NCBI RefSeq assembly: GCF_904846345.1
Contig: NZ_CAJHAJ010000002.1
Span: 62,001 to 126,000 of the forward strand
Length of the DNA: 64,000 nt
Reading direction: 5' to 3'
From: Psychrobacter maritimus
Lineage (GTDB): Bacteria > Pseudomonadota > Gammaproteobacteria > Pseudomonadales > Moraxellaceae
The position numbers and the translations under genes are program-made. Every line of letters starts with the position of its first letter. The stretch's first letter is position 1. Below are positions 52,101 to 60,341 of this stretch, one piece after another. The notes under the pieces were generated by a model. The model did no database searches. It saw only the letters and a program-made list of their open reading frames with translations, and was not told the DNA's origin.

Positions 52101-52784
52101 TTAGTTTCGTAGTTGATCAAGCATACTCTGGTATTTGTCTTTTTTATCGGAAATTTTACTACGTTCCTCGGCTAGATTAGGCACTGACTCTTTAGAGTCT
52201 TCTACCTTCTTATCAAAGGCTTTTAGCTCAGCCTCTACCCCGTCCACAAGCCTATTAAGCATCATAGCGAGCGCTTTTTCAGAAACTTCATGCGTCATGT
52301 TAGAGGCTTCAGAGGTAAAATCATCTTTGAGCTTAGACGCCCATTGATAGATATGACCTATCGTTGCGCTGTGCTTATCATCTTTATCGGATTTATCAGA
52401 ATTCTCTTTTTCATTAGAATCAGATTTGCCGTCTTTATCAGAGATAAATTCATCCTTAAGCTTAGACGCCCATTGGTAGATATTAGCTATCGTCGCACCA
52501 TACTTATCATTTTTTTCAGACTTATCATCTTCACTAGATTCATCTTTTTCGTTAGATTCATCTTCGTTGCTAGTTTTATCTTCTTTGGCAGATTTACCCT
52601 CTTTATCAGACTCAATCTGTTTTTCGGCATTGTAATCTTCAAAATCACCGTCTTCATACATTACTTTATCGCCTTTTAAAACCTCAACACCCGTCACTTC
52701 ATTATTTGAAGGCGCTTCCGTTGTATTTTCAAGCGACTCTAGGGCATTCTTGATGTTATCGTTATCAGTAGGCTGGTTTGACAT
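52101..52784 (-). CDS. Acidic protein with two IYQWASKLKD repeats
   Basis: 227 residues, no signal peptide or membrane segment. The N-terminal half is acidic and Lys/Asp/Glu/Ser-rich. Two copies of KxxATIxxIYQWASKLKDxF lie at about residues 93-115 and 136-158, 43 residues apart, separated by a Lys/Asp/Ser-rich linker. The C-terminal ~60 residues form a predicted coiled coil. AAGGA is present upstream of the ATG. Family unknown. Confidence 0.75.
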   Translation of the reverse strand: MSNQPTDNDNIKNALESLENTTEAPSNNEVTGVEVLKGDKVMYEDGDFEDYNAEKQIESDKEGKSAKEDKTSNEDESNEKDESSEDDKSEKNDKYGATIANIYQWASKLKDEFISDKDGKSDSNEKENSDKSDKDDKHSATIGHIYQWASKLKDDFTSEASNMTHEVSEKALAMMLNRLVDGVEAELKAFDKKVEDSKESVPNLAEERSKISDKKDKYQSMLDQLRN

Positions 52785-52979
52785 GATTTCTAATCCTTGT
52801 TAGTGAAGTATATTTACACTCAATCATAAGTCAGGACCATCTTATATTGCGTATCTCAATGTAGATTGTTTTGTTCTAAATTGGTTAGAAATGCTGCGGG
52901 AACTTCGGTTACTAATCCAGTCATTGGCTACTGGCCATTACACAAACGCGATTGCGGCAAGTGACAGCATTTAACACTA

Positions 52980-53672
52980 CTAATCAATCCAATGTTTTTG
53001 CTTAGCATAGGTAAGTTGTGCGGGCGTATCAATATCGTGGCTTAGTTTAGGATTATCAACGGTACTGATTTGATTGGATGGCAGCGCTCTAATCAAATGC
53101 CGCAATCCTTTATCACCTATCAGAGCCGATTGCCAGTTTTTAAGACGCTCGTAATCAATGACAATAGGTAGACCAATAATACGGGCTTCATTAGCAATCT
53201 TAGAATGATGGTCATCTAAAGGGCTATAACTACTAGCAACGACAGTGTGTTTACCTGCCAACAGCTTGCTCAAATGTTCGCTGTCCAATAACACTTGATC
53301 AATGCCCATGATTAGTACCGAATTGACAGATAAACCATCAAACGTAGCTAAGGCTTGTATACCAATGGATAAACTCTCGCCTAGCCCTTTTTCGGGTGAT
53401 GAATTCGTTACTATTTTAATCAATGATTGGAGGCTATTTAGCTGATCGGTTAAATCAGCAATCGAATCTAAAATCGCTGACTGGTTTTGAGGAACCACGA
53501 TCACTATAAGGCTAGGCTGAGTCAGCATAGCAAGGCGAGTCATATAGCAAATTAGCGACTCATTATTCTTATTTAATAACTGCTTTGGTTGACCGAGGCG
53601 TCGACTAAGTCCGCTTGCTAAGAGAATAACGGCATGGCTATGACTAGGTTTACGACTATTTGTAATAAGCAT
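52980..53672 (-). CDS. MocA-like molybdenum cofactor nucleotidyltransferase
   Basis: 230 residues. The N-terminal LASGLSRRLGQPKQLL motif is the NTP-transferase signature of the MobA/MocA group. GGGAGG precedes the ATG. MocA makes the cytosine dinucleotide form of the molybdenum cofactor, used by xanthine oxidase-family enzymes like the aldehyde oxidoreductase upstream. It is 40 bp after the XdhC-like gene. Substrate CTP versus GTP is inferred from context. Confidence 0.85.
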   Translation of the reverse strand: MLITNSRKPSHSHAVILLASGLSRRLGQPKQLLNKNNESLICYMTRLAMLTQPSLIVIVVPQNQSAILDSIADLTDQLNSLQSLIKIVTNSSPEKGLGESLSIGIQALATFDGLSVNSVLIMGIDQVLLDSEHLSKLLAGKHTVVASSYSPLDDHHSKIANEARIIGLPIVIDYERLKNWQSALIGDKGLRHLIRALPSNQISTVDNPKLSHDIDTPAQLTYAKQKHWID

Positions 53673-53711
53673 CTATATCCTCCCTTATCTTAGCGATGTT
53701 TATGACTATGA

Positions 53712-55076
53712 TTATGCCGGTGCTTGTACATCAGTTTTGCTACGCTGTTCTTGGCTGCTAGGGCTCATGGTTTGAGGGGATTGATTATGCATTACCGCAC
53801 TCATTTGCGCCATGATACTCAGTGCCAATGCTTCTGGTCCATCTCCGCCCAATTTATAGCCGATAGGATAATGCAATTTATCAATACCATCCGCTAAAAT
53901 ATGCGGGTTAGCACTTGTCTCACCAATCTCTTTGATTAAACGTTCAGTACGATAGCGAGGCCCTAATTGCCCAAGATAATGATAGTGAGCAGAATGTTTT
54001 AGTAGCACGGCAAGTCGAGCGCGGTCTTGGGTCAGACTATGAGACATCACAGCAACGGCGGCGCCAGCACTAAGCTTGAGCAATGTTTCGATATCATCCA
54101 AGGGTAAACATAGCACGCTATCTGCTTGGCTAAAGCGCAGACGCGTCGCATATTGCGGTCGACTGTCTATGACGGTGACATGCCAATCTTGCAGCTTTGC
54201 CATTGTCACCAGTGGTATAACATCATTGCCTGCCCCGCAAATCAGTAATCGTATTTGTGGGCAGATCTGCTGCAATAACCACTCCGTGTGACCGGTTTTT
54301 AACACTAATTCTGCCCCGCTTTCATACTGACGATTAGCTGTAGCTTGTAACTCTAAATCGTTTGCCAGCTCAACATATTCAGCATGGTATCCAGCATCTT
54401 TTTTATGAAACTGATGCTTTGATAATTTTTTAATCGCCTTTAACAACACATTATTTATAACAGTATCCGCGTCGCCTGCCATGTTGTGGTTCAAATATAT
54501 ATCCGTCAGACTGCTTGTTTTTAAATATTTATCTAAATAAACACGGCTACCAACTTGCAGGTCGAGCGCTCCGTTTTCGCTATTATCCGATCTAACAAGA
54601 GTGGCAATCGTTACCGGTTGCTGAGTGTGACGAACCTGACGGATTAGATCCAATAGCGGTATTGCTGTCGCTAAACGCTCAAACAACACATGCACTCGTC
54701 CATTACAACCCAAGCCAAAATTGAGCTCGCCCTCTAAAAAATCATCTTCAGATATATCCTCATCTTTAACACTAACGTCTTTTACAACAGTCGAATCAGA
54801 ATCGCTATTTTTATGATATCCAATATCATCGCCTGTCTGGTAGGCCTGCACAGTCGCGCCATGACGAGTTAACCAAAAGGCACGTTTGATAATATGCGGC
54901 TCAAGGCAGCCACCACTAATCATCCCAACCGAACGCCCATCAGCGCATATCAGCATCATCGCACCCGGTTGCCGATACGCCGAGCCTTCTGTACGCACCA
55001 CAGTGGCTAATACGGCATCGGTGTTTTGTTGTATCGCTTGTGTGGCAAGCTCTAGGATATCAGCGATTTGATTCAT
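53712..55076 (-). CDS. XdhC/CoxI-family molybdoenzyme maturation factor
   Basis: 454 residues from the ATG at 55076 (AGAGG just upstream). The N-terminal CoxI-type region has TVVRTEGSAYRQPGAMMLI and GMISGGCLEP. The C-terminal XdhC Rossmann domain has ICGAGNDVIPL. These chaperones insert and sulfurate the molybdenum cofactor of xanthine oxidase-family enzymes. Several linkers make it longer than usual. It is downstream of paoABC-like genes across a terminator. Confidence 0.88.
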   Translation of the reverse strand: MNQIADILELATQAIQQNTDAVLATVVRTEGSAYRQPGAMMLICADGRSVGMISGGCLEPHIIKRAFWLTRHGATVQAYQTGDDIGYHKNSDSDSTVVKDVSVKDEDISEDDFLEGELNFGLGCNGRVHVLFERLATAIPLLDLIRQVRHTQQPVTIATLVRSDNSENGALDLQVGSRVYLDKYLKTSSLTDIYLNHNMAGDADTVINNVLLKAIKKLSKHQFHKKDAGYHAEYVELANDLELQATANRQYESGAELVLKTGHTEWLLQQICPQIRLLICGAGNDVIPLVTMAKLQDWHVTVIDSRPQYATRLRFSQADSVLCLPLDDIETLLKLSAGAAVAVMSHSLTQDRARLAVLLKHSAHYHYLGQLGPRYRTERLIKEIGETSANPHILADGIDKLHYPIGYKLGGDGPEALALSIMAQMSAVMHNQSPQTMSPSSQEQRSKTDVQAPA

Positions 55077-55130
55077 AATGCCTCTTATCAACTTAAAATA
55101 TAGACTTAAAAAAACCTTAGAGAATACGTT

Positions 55131-55159
55131 AAAAAAACCCGTTATTTAATCGGGTTTTT
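55131..55159 (-). terminator. Terminator after the aldehyde oxidoreductase operon
   Basis: AAAAACCCG (55133-55141) pairs with CGGGTTTTT (55151-55159). On the minus strand a run of T follows. Confidence 0.85.
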
Positions 55160-55193
55160 CAGCGAAACAAAGTAAGACAGTATTTGATAACAA

Positions 55194-57647
55194 TCAATCT
55201 GGCAGTTGGTCAATAAGTTTATCTAAGGTAATTGGGAAATCGCGAATACGAATACCAACGGCGTTATAGATAGCATTGGCAATGGCTGCCGCTGCGCCTG
55301 AAATCGCCGTTTCACCAATGCCTTTGATGTGCATCGGATTGGTATAACGGTCGTCTTCTTCTAGCAAAATAACTTCTAGTTGCGGTACATCAGCATTGAC
55401 AGGAATGTGGTATTCAGAAAGGTCATGATTACACAAGCGCCCGTCATGCTTGTCATGGATAACTTCTTCCATCAACGCCGAACCTATCCCAAACACCATG
55501 CCGCCATAGCACTGTGAAGTGGCGGTTTTGTGATTAAGAATACGCCCAGCGGCGAAAACACCTGTCATGCGCTTGACTCGAATCTCACCCGTCACTCGGT
55601 GCACAGCGACTTCCGCAAAGTTAGCGCCGAATGAGGATTGACGATGGGTTTTTTCATTTTTACCCGGTTTAATCTTGCCTTTAGCACTGAGCTTTCGGTC
55701 GTCATATTGCGCAACAATATCGGCCAGTGAATAGCTTTTAGAATGACTAAAATTATAGCTACTTTGTTTAGCTTTCTGTGTTTCTGGCAAGAGCTCCAAT
55801 ACAGCTTCAGGGATAGAGACGCTCGTCTTTTCTGTTAATTTATCTACAAGCTCGGTGGCAGCATTTTTACCAGATTCGATGATAGTCTCTGTTACTGTGA
55901 CTTTATGCTCACCTATTTTGCTAATCTGCCCATCATGCAATTGGATGGTGTCAGCATATAGGCCGACTTTATCTGCCAACATTTCGCGCAATTGCTGACA
56001 CGCCAGATAAATACTGCTTCCTGAGCTTGCTGCGCCCATACTACCGCCAGAACCAACGGCTGGCGGCAGACTGGTATCGCCAAGCTTCATCTCAACATGG
56101 TCGACCGGTAGACCCAAAAGGTCAGCAGCCACTTGGGTAAATACGGTATAAGAGCCCGTACCAATATCGGTCATATCCGTCTCAATAATAGCTTTGACCC
56201 CAAGCTTTTTTGAGTCATCAACTTGTAGGGTTGCTCGTGCTTGAGAGAGTTTTAACTGATTACCACGAGCAGCGGCGGCCATACCAATACCCATCCACCA
56301 ATCTCCTTCTAAGCGACTGGCAGGCACGGTATTGCGCTTCTCCCAACCAAACTGCTCAGCCCCTTTTTCCATACAGGCAATCAGTTGCCGAGTTGAAAAA
56401 GGTATCTCTTTACTGGGATCTTGTTTCGGCTCATTACGGCGGCGCAGCTCTATCGGATCGATATCTAACTGAATGGCCAACTCATCCATCGCACATTCAA
56501 CAGCAATTAATCCGACGGCCTCGCCAGGCGCGCGCATAGAACCTGATAGGACTTTATTGACATCAACCATCTGATAGTCGACCTGACGATTTTCGCCGCG
56601 GTATAAATAATGCGTAGACAACGCTGTGGGCTCAAAGAAGCTCTCGCCGGGTAAATTACTGGTGATGGTATTATGGATAAAGGTATTAATAATACCGTTT
56701 TTATCGCAGCCAATGCCGATACGTTGACGCGTATCTGAGCGTCTGATGGTGGTTTCCATGACTTGTGGACGAGTCATCACAATCAATACCGGACGCTTGA
56801 GCTCTTTTGCAGAAATGGCCGCGGCAATCGATTCAGGGGCAATACCAAGTTTACTGCCGAAGCCGCCGCCAACATAACGCGCTATCAGCTGTACATTATC
56901 TGGATCCAACTCTAAGGCATCTGCTACTTGTTGTTTGCAAGATGACAACATCTGGTTGGAGGTATACATGATTAACTTGTCATCCTCCCAATAAGCCAAT
57001 GTGGCATGTGGCTCCATGGGCGAATTACTCTGGCTTGGCGTATGATAAATCTGATCAAACGAAACCGCTGACTCTTTAAGTCCTTGCTCCGGATGCCCCT
57101 GTTTGTGATTTTTATCAGAGCCTTCCGCCTCATTGACTGAATGGGCGTTTTCTAACGCTGCCTCAAAATCTATGACGGCATCTTCTGTCTCGTCTTTATA
57201 AGTCACCTTGAGGGCTTTTGCGCCTTCAGTAGCCGCTTCAAAAGTTTCAGCAATCACGGCAGCTATTGGCTGACCATGATAAAAAATCTCGGCAGCGCCC
57301 TGAGTAGGAGCTTTTTTCTTGCCGCCTTGCTGAGCGTTACGCAAAAAATGTTTGGGGTCAGTGACCACTTTAATAGTGCCAGGAAGCGCTTCTACTGCAC
57401 GGCTATCAATGTGCTTTACCTTGCCTTTAGCAATGGTCGCACCCACTAAGACGCCGTAAACCTGCCCTTCAATATAAAATTCTGCGCTATAAGGCGCTTG
57501 TCCACTGACTTTCAAGGAACCATCTACACGATTGATAGGTTTACCAACCAATTGACTGGCAGTTTCATCAAACAGAGAATCAACTGGATGATCCATGGTC
57601 ATTTTTTTGGTGGGTTCTGATGGCAGTACTGAGTCCAATAATGACAT
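55194..57647 (-). CDS. paoC: Molybdenum-binding subunit of aldehyde oxidoreductase (PaoC-like)
   Basis: 817 residues, xanthine oxidase family. It holds the molybdenum cofactor and active site. Recognisable are RYVGGGFGSKLG, SMRAPGEAVG (Mo-proximal loop) and the C-terminal IKGIGETAISG with the catalytic Glu. An insertion at about residues 600-660 makes it longer than typical ~730-residue PaoC. It starts two bases after the paoB stop, with AAGGGAG overlapping the end of paoB. No Tat signal. Confidence 0.92.
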   Translation of the reverse strand: MSLLDSVLPSEPTKKMTMDHPVDSLFDETASQLVGKPINRVDGSLKVSGQAPYSAEFYIEGQVYGVLVGATIAKGKVKHIDSRAVEALPGTIKVVTDPKHFLRNAQQGGKKKAPTQGAAEIFYHGQPIAAVIAETFEAATEGAKALKVTYKDETEDAVIDFEAALENAHSVNEAEGSDKNHKQGHPEQGLKESAVSFDQIYHTPSQSNSPMEPHATLAYWEDDKLIMYTSNQMLSSCKQQVADALELDPDNVQLIARYVGGGFGSKLGIAPESIAAAISAKELKRPVLIVMTRPQVMETTIRRSDTRQRIGIGCDKNGIINTFIHNTITSNLPGESFFEPTALSTHYLYRGENRQVDYQMVDVNKVLSGSMRAPGEAVGLIAVECAMDELAIQLDIDPIELRRRNEPKQDPSKEIPFSTRQLIACMEKGAEQFGWEKRNTVPASRLEGDWWMGIGMAAAARGNQLKLSQARATLQVDDSKKLGVKAIIETDMTDIGTGSYTVFTQVAADLLGLPVDHVEMKLGDTSLPPAVGSGGSMGAASSGSSIYLACQQLREMLADKVGLYADTIQLHDGQISKIGEHKVTVTETIIESGKNAATELVDKLTEKTSVSIPEAVLELLPETQKAKQSSYNFSHSKSYSLADIVAQYDDRKLSAKGKIKPGKNEKTHRQSSFGANFAEVAVHRVTGEIRVKRMTGVFAAGRILNHKTATSQCYGGMVFGIGSALMEEVIHDKHDGRLCNHDLSEYHIPVNADVPQLEVILLEEDDRYTNPMHIKGIGETAISGAAAAIANAIYNAVGIRIRDFPITLDKLIDQLPD

Positions 57648-57649
57648 GA

Positions 57650-58642
57650 TTATGCTCCCTTAGCCGTCAATGCGCGCTGAATGACTTGTTTTAACAAGCG
57701 CCGCGTCAGCGATATCTTAAAGTCGTTTTGACCACGACCCTTAGCATCTTTTAATAATAAATCTGCCGCTTGCGAAATAACATCAAGGTTTCCGTCTGTA
57801 CCCGTAAGTAAGGCTTCAACCGCTTCATTACGCCAAGGCTGAGTGCCAATACCACCAAATGCCAAACGTACGGTTTCTAAATTCCCTTGAGCGTTGACGT
57901 TGATTACTGCCGCGCAGGACACTAAAGCAAAGGCGTAAGAGGCGCGATCACGGACTTTGTCATAAGTGTGCATCCCTTTCATGGGCGCTGGGAGAACAAT
58001 ATGAGTAATCAGCTCTCCCGTCTCTAAAACGGTTTCAATGTGGGGCGTATCTTTTGGCAAACAATAAAAGTCTTTAATCGGAATCTGCCGCGTGGTGCCA
58101 TCTTCTTTAAGCGTCTCAATAATGGCATCAAGTAAGCGCATCGCTACCGCCATATCTGATGGGTGCTGGGCGATACAATCGTCACTCGTCCCTAAGATGG
58201 CAAGTGGGCGATTTTCACCCTTGATAGCGGGACAACCAGAACCAGGATTGCGCTTATTGCATGGACTATCTGGCTGATAAAAATAATAACAACGGGTACG
58301 CTGCAATAGATTTCCGCCTGTGGTTGCTTTATTACGCAGTTGCCCTGATGCACCTGCTAACATTGCCCGTGCTAATACAGGATAGCCTGCAGTGACTAAG
58401 GGATGTCCGGCCAAGTCACTATTGGTGACTAAAGCACCGATGCGCAAACCTCCATCAGTAGTAGGTTCGACTGCTGCTAATTCAAGGCGCGTGATATCAA
58501 CCAATTTTTGAGGCGTCTCAATCTCAATCTTCATTAAATCTAATAAATTGGTGCCACCAGCAATAAATGAAGCGTCTTTAGGAGTAGCAAACATCACGGC
58601 TTGTTGCGGTTCAAGAGCACGGATATATTCAAAGCGCTTCAT
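57650..58642 (-). CDS. paoB: FAD/[4Fe-4S] subunit of aldehyde oxidoreductase (PaoB-like)
   Basis: 330 residues. The FAD site is FIAGGTNLLDLMK. A Cys-rich insertion, RTRCYYFYQPDSPCNKR then PGSGCPA, matches the extra [4Fe-4S] cluster of E. coli PaoB that ordinary xanthine dehydrogenases lack. Its start overlaps the stop of paoA by four bases (ATGA), indicating translational coupling. Confidence 0.92.
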   Translation of the reverse strand: MKRFEYIRALEPQQAVMFATPKDASFIAGGTNLLDLMKIEIETPQKLVDITRLELAAVEPTTDGGLRIGALVTNSDLAGHPLVTAGYPVLARAMLAGASGQLRNKATTGGNLLQRTRCYYFYQPDSPCNKRNPGSGCPAIKGENRPLAILGTSDDCIAQHPSDMAVAMRLLDAIIETLKEDGTTRQIPIKDFYCLPKDTPHIETVLETGELITHIVLPAPMKGMHTYDKVRDRASYAFALVSCAAVINVNAQGNLETVRLAFGGIGTQPWRNEAVEALLTGTDGNLDVISQAADLLLKDAKGRGQNDFKISLTRRLLKQVIQRALTAKGA

Positions 58643-59343
58643 GAACGTTCTCCTTTAGCACTGGCAGCATCGGGAACATAGGCAGCATTGGGAACATCGG
58701 CATGGACAGTCGGCTTTACTATGGACTGATTGCCAATTTGTGCTTCGCTTGGCGGTGGTGACCAAATACCGCTAATAGTTAGAGCCGCTGCCTCATTATT
58801 GCGTGTATCGTTAATCACTGAAGAAGAATCTGATAGTTGGTTTTCGAGTACCTGTGAGATGGCTTTGATAATATTAGGATAGGCTGAACACCGACAGATA
58901 TTACCACTCATGCGCTCAGCAATCTCTTGTACTAGCAGCCCATTGGGATTTTGCAAACTAGTAGTGACATGACTTGGCCATTGTTGCTTGATTTCTTCTA
59001 TCAATGCCGTTGCTGAACAAATTTGCCCAGGCGTACAATAGCCACACTGAAAGGCATCATGATCTTTAAAAGCTTGTTGCAATTCTGATAGCGATTCAGG
59101 TAGTCCAATACCTTCAATGGTGGTAATCTCATCACCATCGTGCATGACCGCCAATGTCAAACAAGAATTGATTCGTCGCCCATTAATAAGCATGGTGCAC
59201 GCGCCGCATTGCCCATGATCGCAGCCTTTTTTGGGTCCGGTGATATGTAAATGGTGACGACAAACGTCAAGTAGTGTCGTGCGCGGGTCAAGAGTATCAA
59301 ACTCATAATCCTGCTGATTAATCGTTAATGTTAAGTTATACAT
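58639..59343 (-). CDS. paoA: [2Fe-2S] subunit of aldehyde oxidoreductase (PaoA-like, no Tat signal)
   Basis: 234 residues. It carries two [2Fe-2S] clusters: plant-type CDHGQCGACTML with a distant Cys, and QCGYCTPGQ with GNICRCSAY. E. coli PaoA begins with a Tat signal; this one starts directly with the ferredoxin domain (MYNLTLTINQQDYEF), so the complex is probably cytoplasmic. A ~55-residue C-terminal tail beyond the usual end is Ala/Pro-rich and of unknown use. Confidence 0.92.
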   Translation of the reverse strand: MYNLTLTINQQDYEFDTLDPRTTLLDVCRHHLHITGPKKGCDHGQCGACTMLINGRRINSCLTLAVMHDGDEITTIEGIGLPESLSELQQAFKDHDAFQCGYCTPGQICSATALIEEIKQQWPSHVTTSLQNPNGLLVQEIAERMSGNICRCSAYPNIIKAISQVLENQLSDSSSVINDTRNNEAAALTISGIWSPPPSEAQIGNQSIVKPTVHADVPNAAYVPDAASAKGERS

Positions 59344-59537
59344 GCTGGCTTCCCGCTGGCAAAAGATAAGAAAATCTTAGAGGGTAAGTCGTCATTAGTC
59401 TACAAACGATATGTTAGAGCAATGTTATTAATGTACAACGGACGTAGTTTTAGAAAACCCTTATCTACTGTTAAACTTACCCCAGCCACCCATAGCTACG
59501 AATCTCTTGTTTTTATTTCGAGCAGATTTTATTAGAT

Positions 59538-60035
59538 TTATTTCTCTTCAGAGGCGCGTTGTTCTTGAAGTTTTGCTAGTGTCTCAATAAAATTCATAAT
59601 TTGAGAAGTACTCATAAGATAAGGATTAAATTCATTGCTTGCTGAGAACTTCTGCATATATTCTTTATTCTCATCGCTCGGCGTTAAGTATTTCATTGAC
59701 CATTTATCCCAGCGCCGTTGTTCAACCTCACGACAATCAACGATCTGAAACGAAAAATGGCGATTGTCCTTGATTAACTTTGCCAACAATTCATTAATAA
59801 CAGGTCTTGCACCCTCAATACTCTGGAGGAAATAATCCTCATTCATCACCAATACGCCACTAATACCATTGCGCTCATTGTTCCGTCGCGCTTGCTCAAG
59901 GATTCGTGCGACTTCGATATTCGCATTATCGGTGTTATAACGACTGATATAAGTTAGGCGCAAGAGAATACGCTCGCCATGCTGTGTATCTAGAGTATTT
60001 TTTTCTGAAAGATTGGCCAGCTTTGGTTCCATCAT
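59538..60035 (-). CDS. Stand-alone BLUF blue-light photoreceptor
   Basis: 165 residues with AAGGAA before the ATG. The BLUF domain (about residues 22-120) binds FAD and senses blue light. Relative to AppA Tyr21, Asn45, Gln63, Trp104 and Met106, the residues Tyr29, Asn53, Gln71, Trp112 and Met114 fall at identical spacing, so the photocycle residues are complete. The ~45 residues after the core are helical and there is no attached output domain. Partners must be found elsewhere. It follows (on the minus strand) a repeat-rich region at 60087-60254. Confidence 0.93.
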   Translation of the reverse strand: MMEPKLANLSEKNTLDTQHGERILLRLTYISRYNTDNANIEVARILEQARRNNERNGISGVLVMNEDYFLQSIEGARPVINELLAKLIKDNRHFSFQIVDCREVEQRRWDKWSMKYLTPSDENKEYMQKFSASNEFNPYLMSTSQIMNFIETLAKLQEQRASEEK

Positions 60036-60086
60036 TAGTTTCCTTTTAATAAACGATTATTGTCATTTGATTAGTTATGCCTATTT

Positions 60087-60116
60087 AAGACACCATAAGG
60101 CTAAGACACCATAGGG
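60087..60116. repeat. Two 14-bp direct repeats upstream of the BLUF gene
   Basis: AAGACACCATAAGG (60087-60100) and AAGACACCATAGGG (60103-60116) are 13/14 identical at 16-bp period, 52-81 bp upstream of the BLUF start, a typical place for an activator or repressor. Confidence 0.75.
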
Positions 60117-60194
60117 AACAAGGTTACTGGCTATAATCATAAAACCTGTATAAGAGATGTAGGTTAAACACAGGTTTATGTTGTCTGGCATTTA

Positions 60195-60254
60195 TTCTAA
60201 GCACTTAAATTTCAAGCACTTAAATTTTAAGCACCTAAATTCTAAGCGCGTAAG
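60195..60254. repeat. Four 15-bp tandem repeats
   Basis: Units TTCTAAGCACTTAAA, TTTCAAGCACTTAAA, TTTTAAGCACCTAAA and TTCTAAGCGCGTAAG follow one another without gaps. Confidence 0.85.
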
Positions 60255-60278
60255 CTAATGATTTTCATACATTTTAAA

Positions 60279-60319
60279 CCATTTATCATGACATCTTTTA
60301 TTAGCGTCATCATAAATGG
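60279..60319. repeat. Inverted repeat after the MFS gene
   Basis: CCATTTATCATGA (60279-60291) and TCATCATAAATGG (60307-60319) are complementary at 12 of 13 positions. It is AT-rich and has no T-run, so a weak or Rho-dependent terminator or an operator are both possible. Confidence 0.5.
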
Positions 60320-60341
60320 CGATACGTTACTGGTAGCTATC

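Larger units (their letters stand above)
60036..60341. other. Repeat-rich control region between MFS gene and BLUF gene
   Basis: About 306 bases without a gene. It holds two direct-repeat sets (60087-60116 and 60195-60254) and an inverted repeat (60279-60319). Confidence 0.6.
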
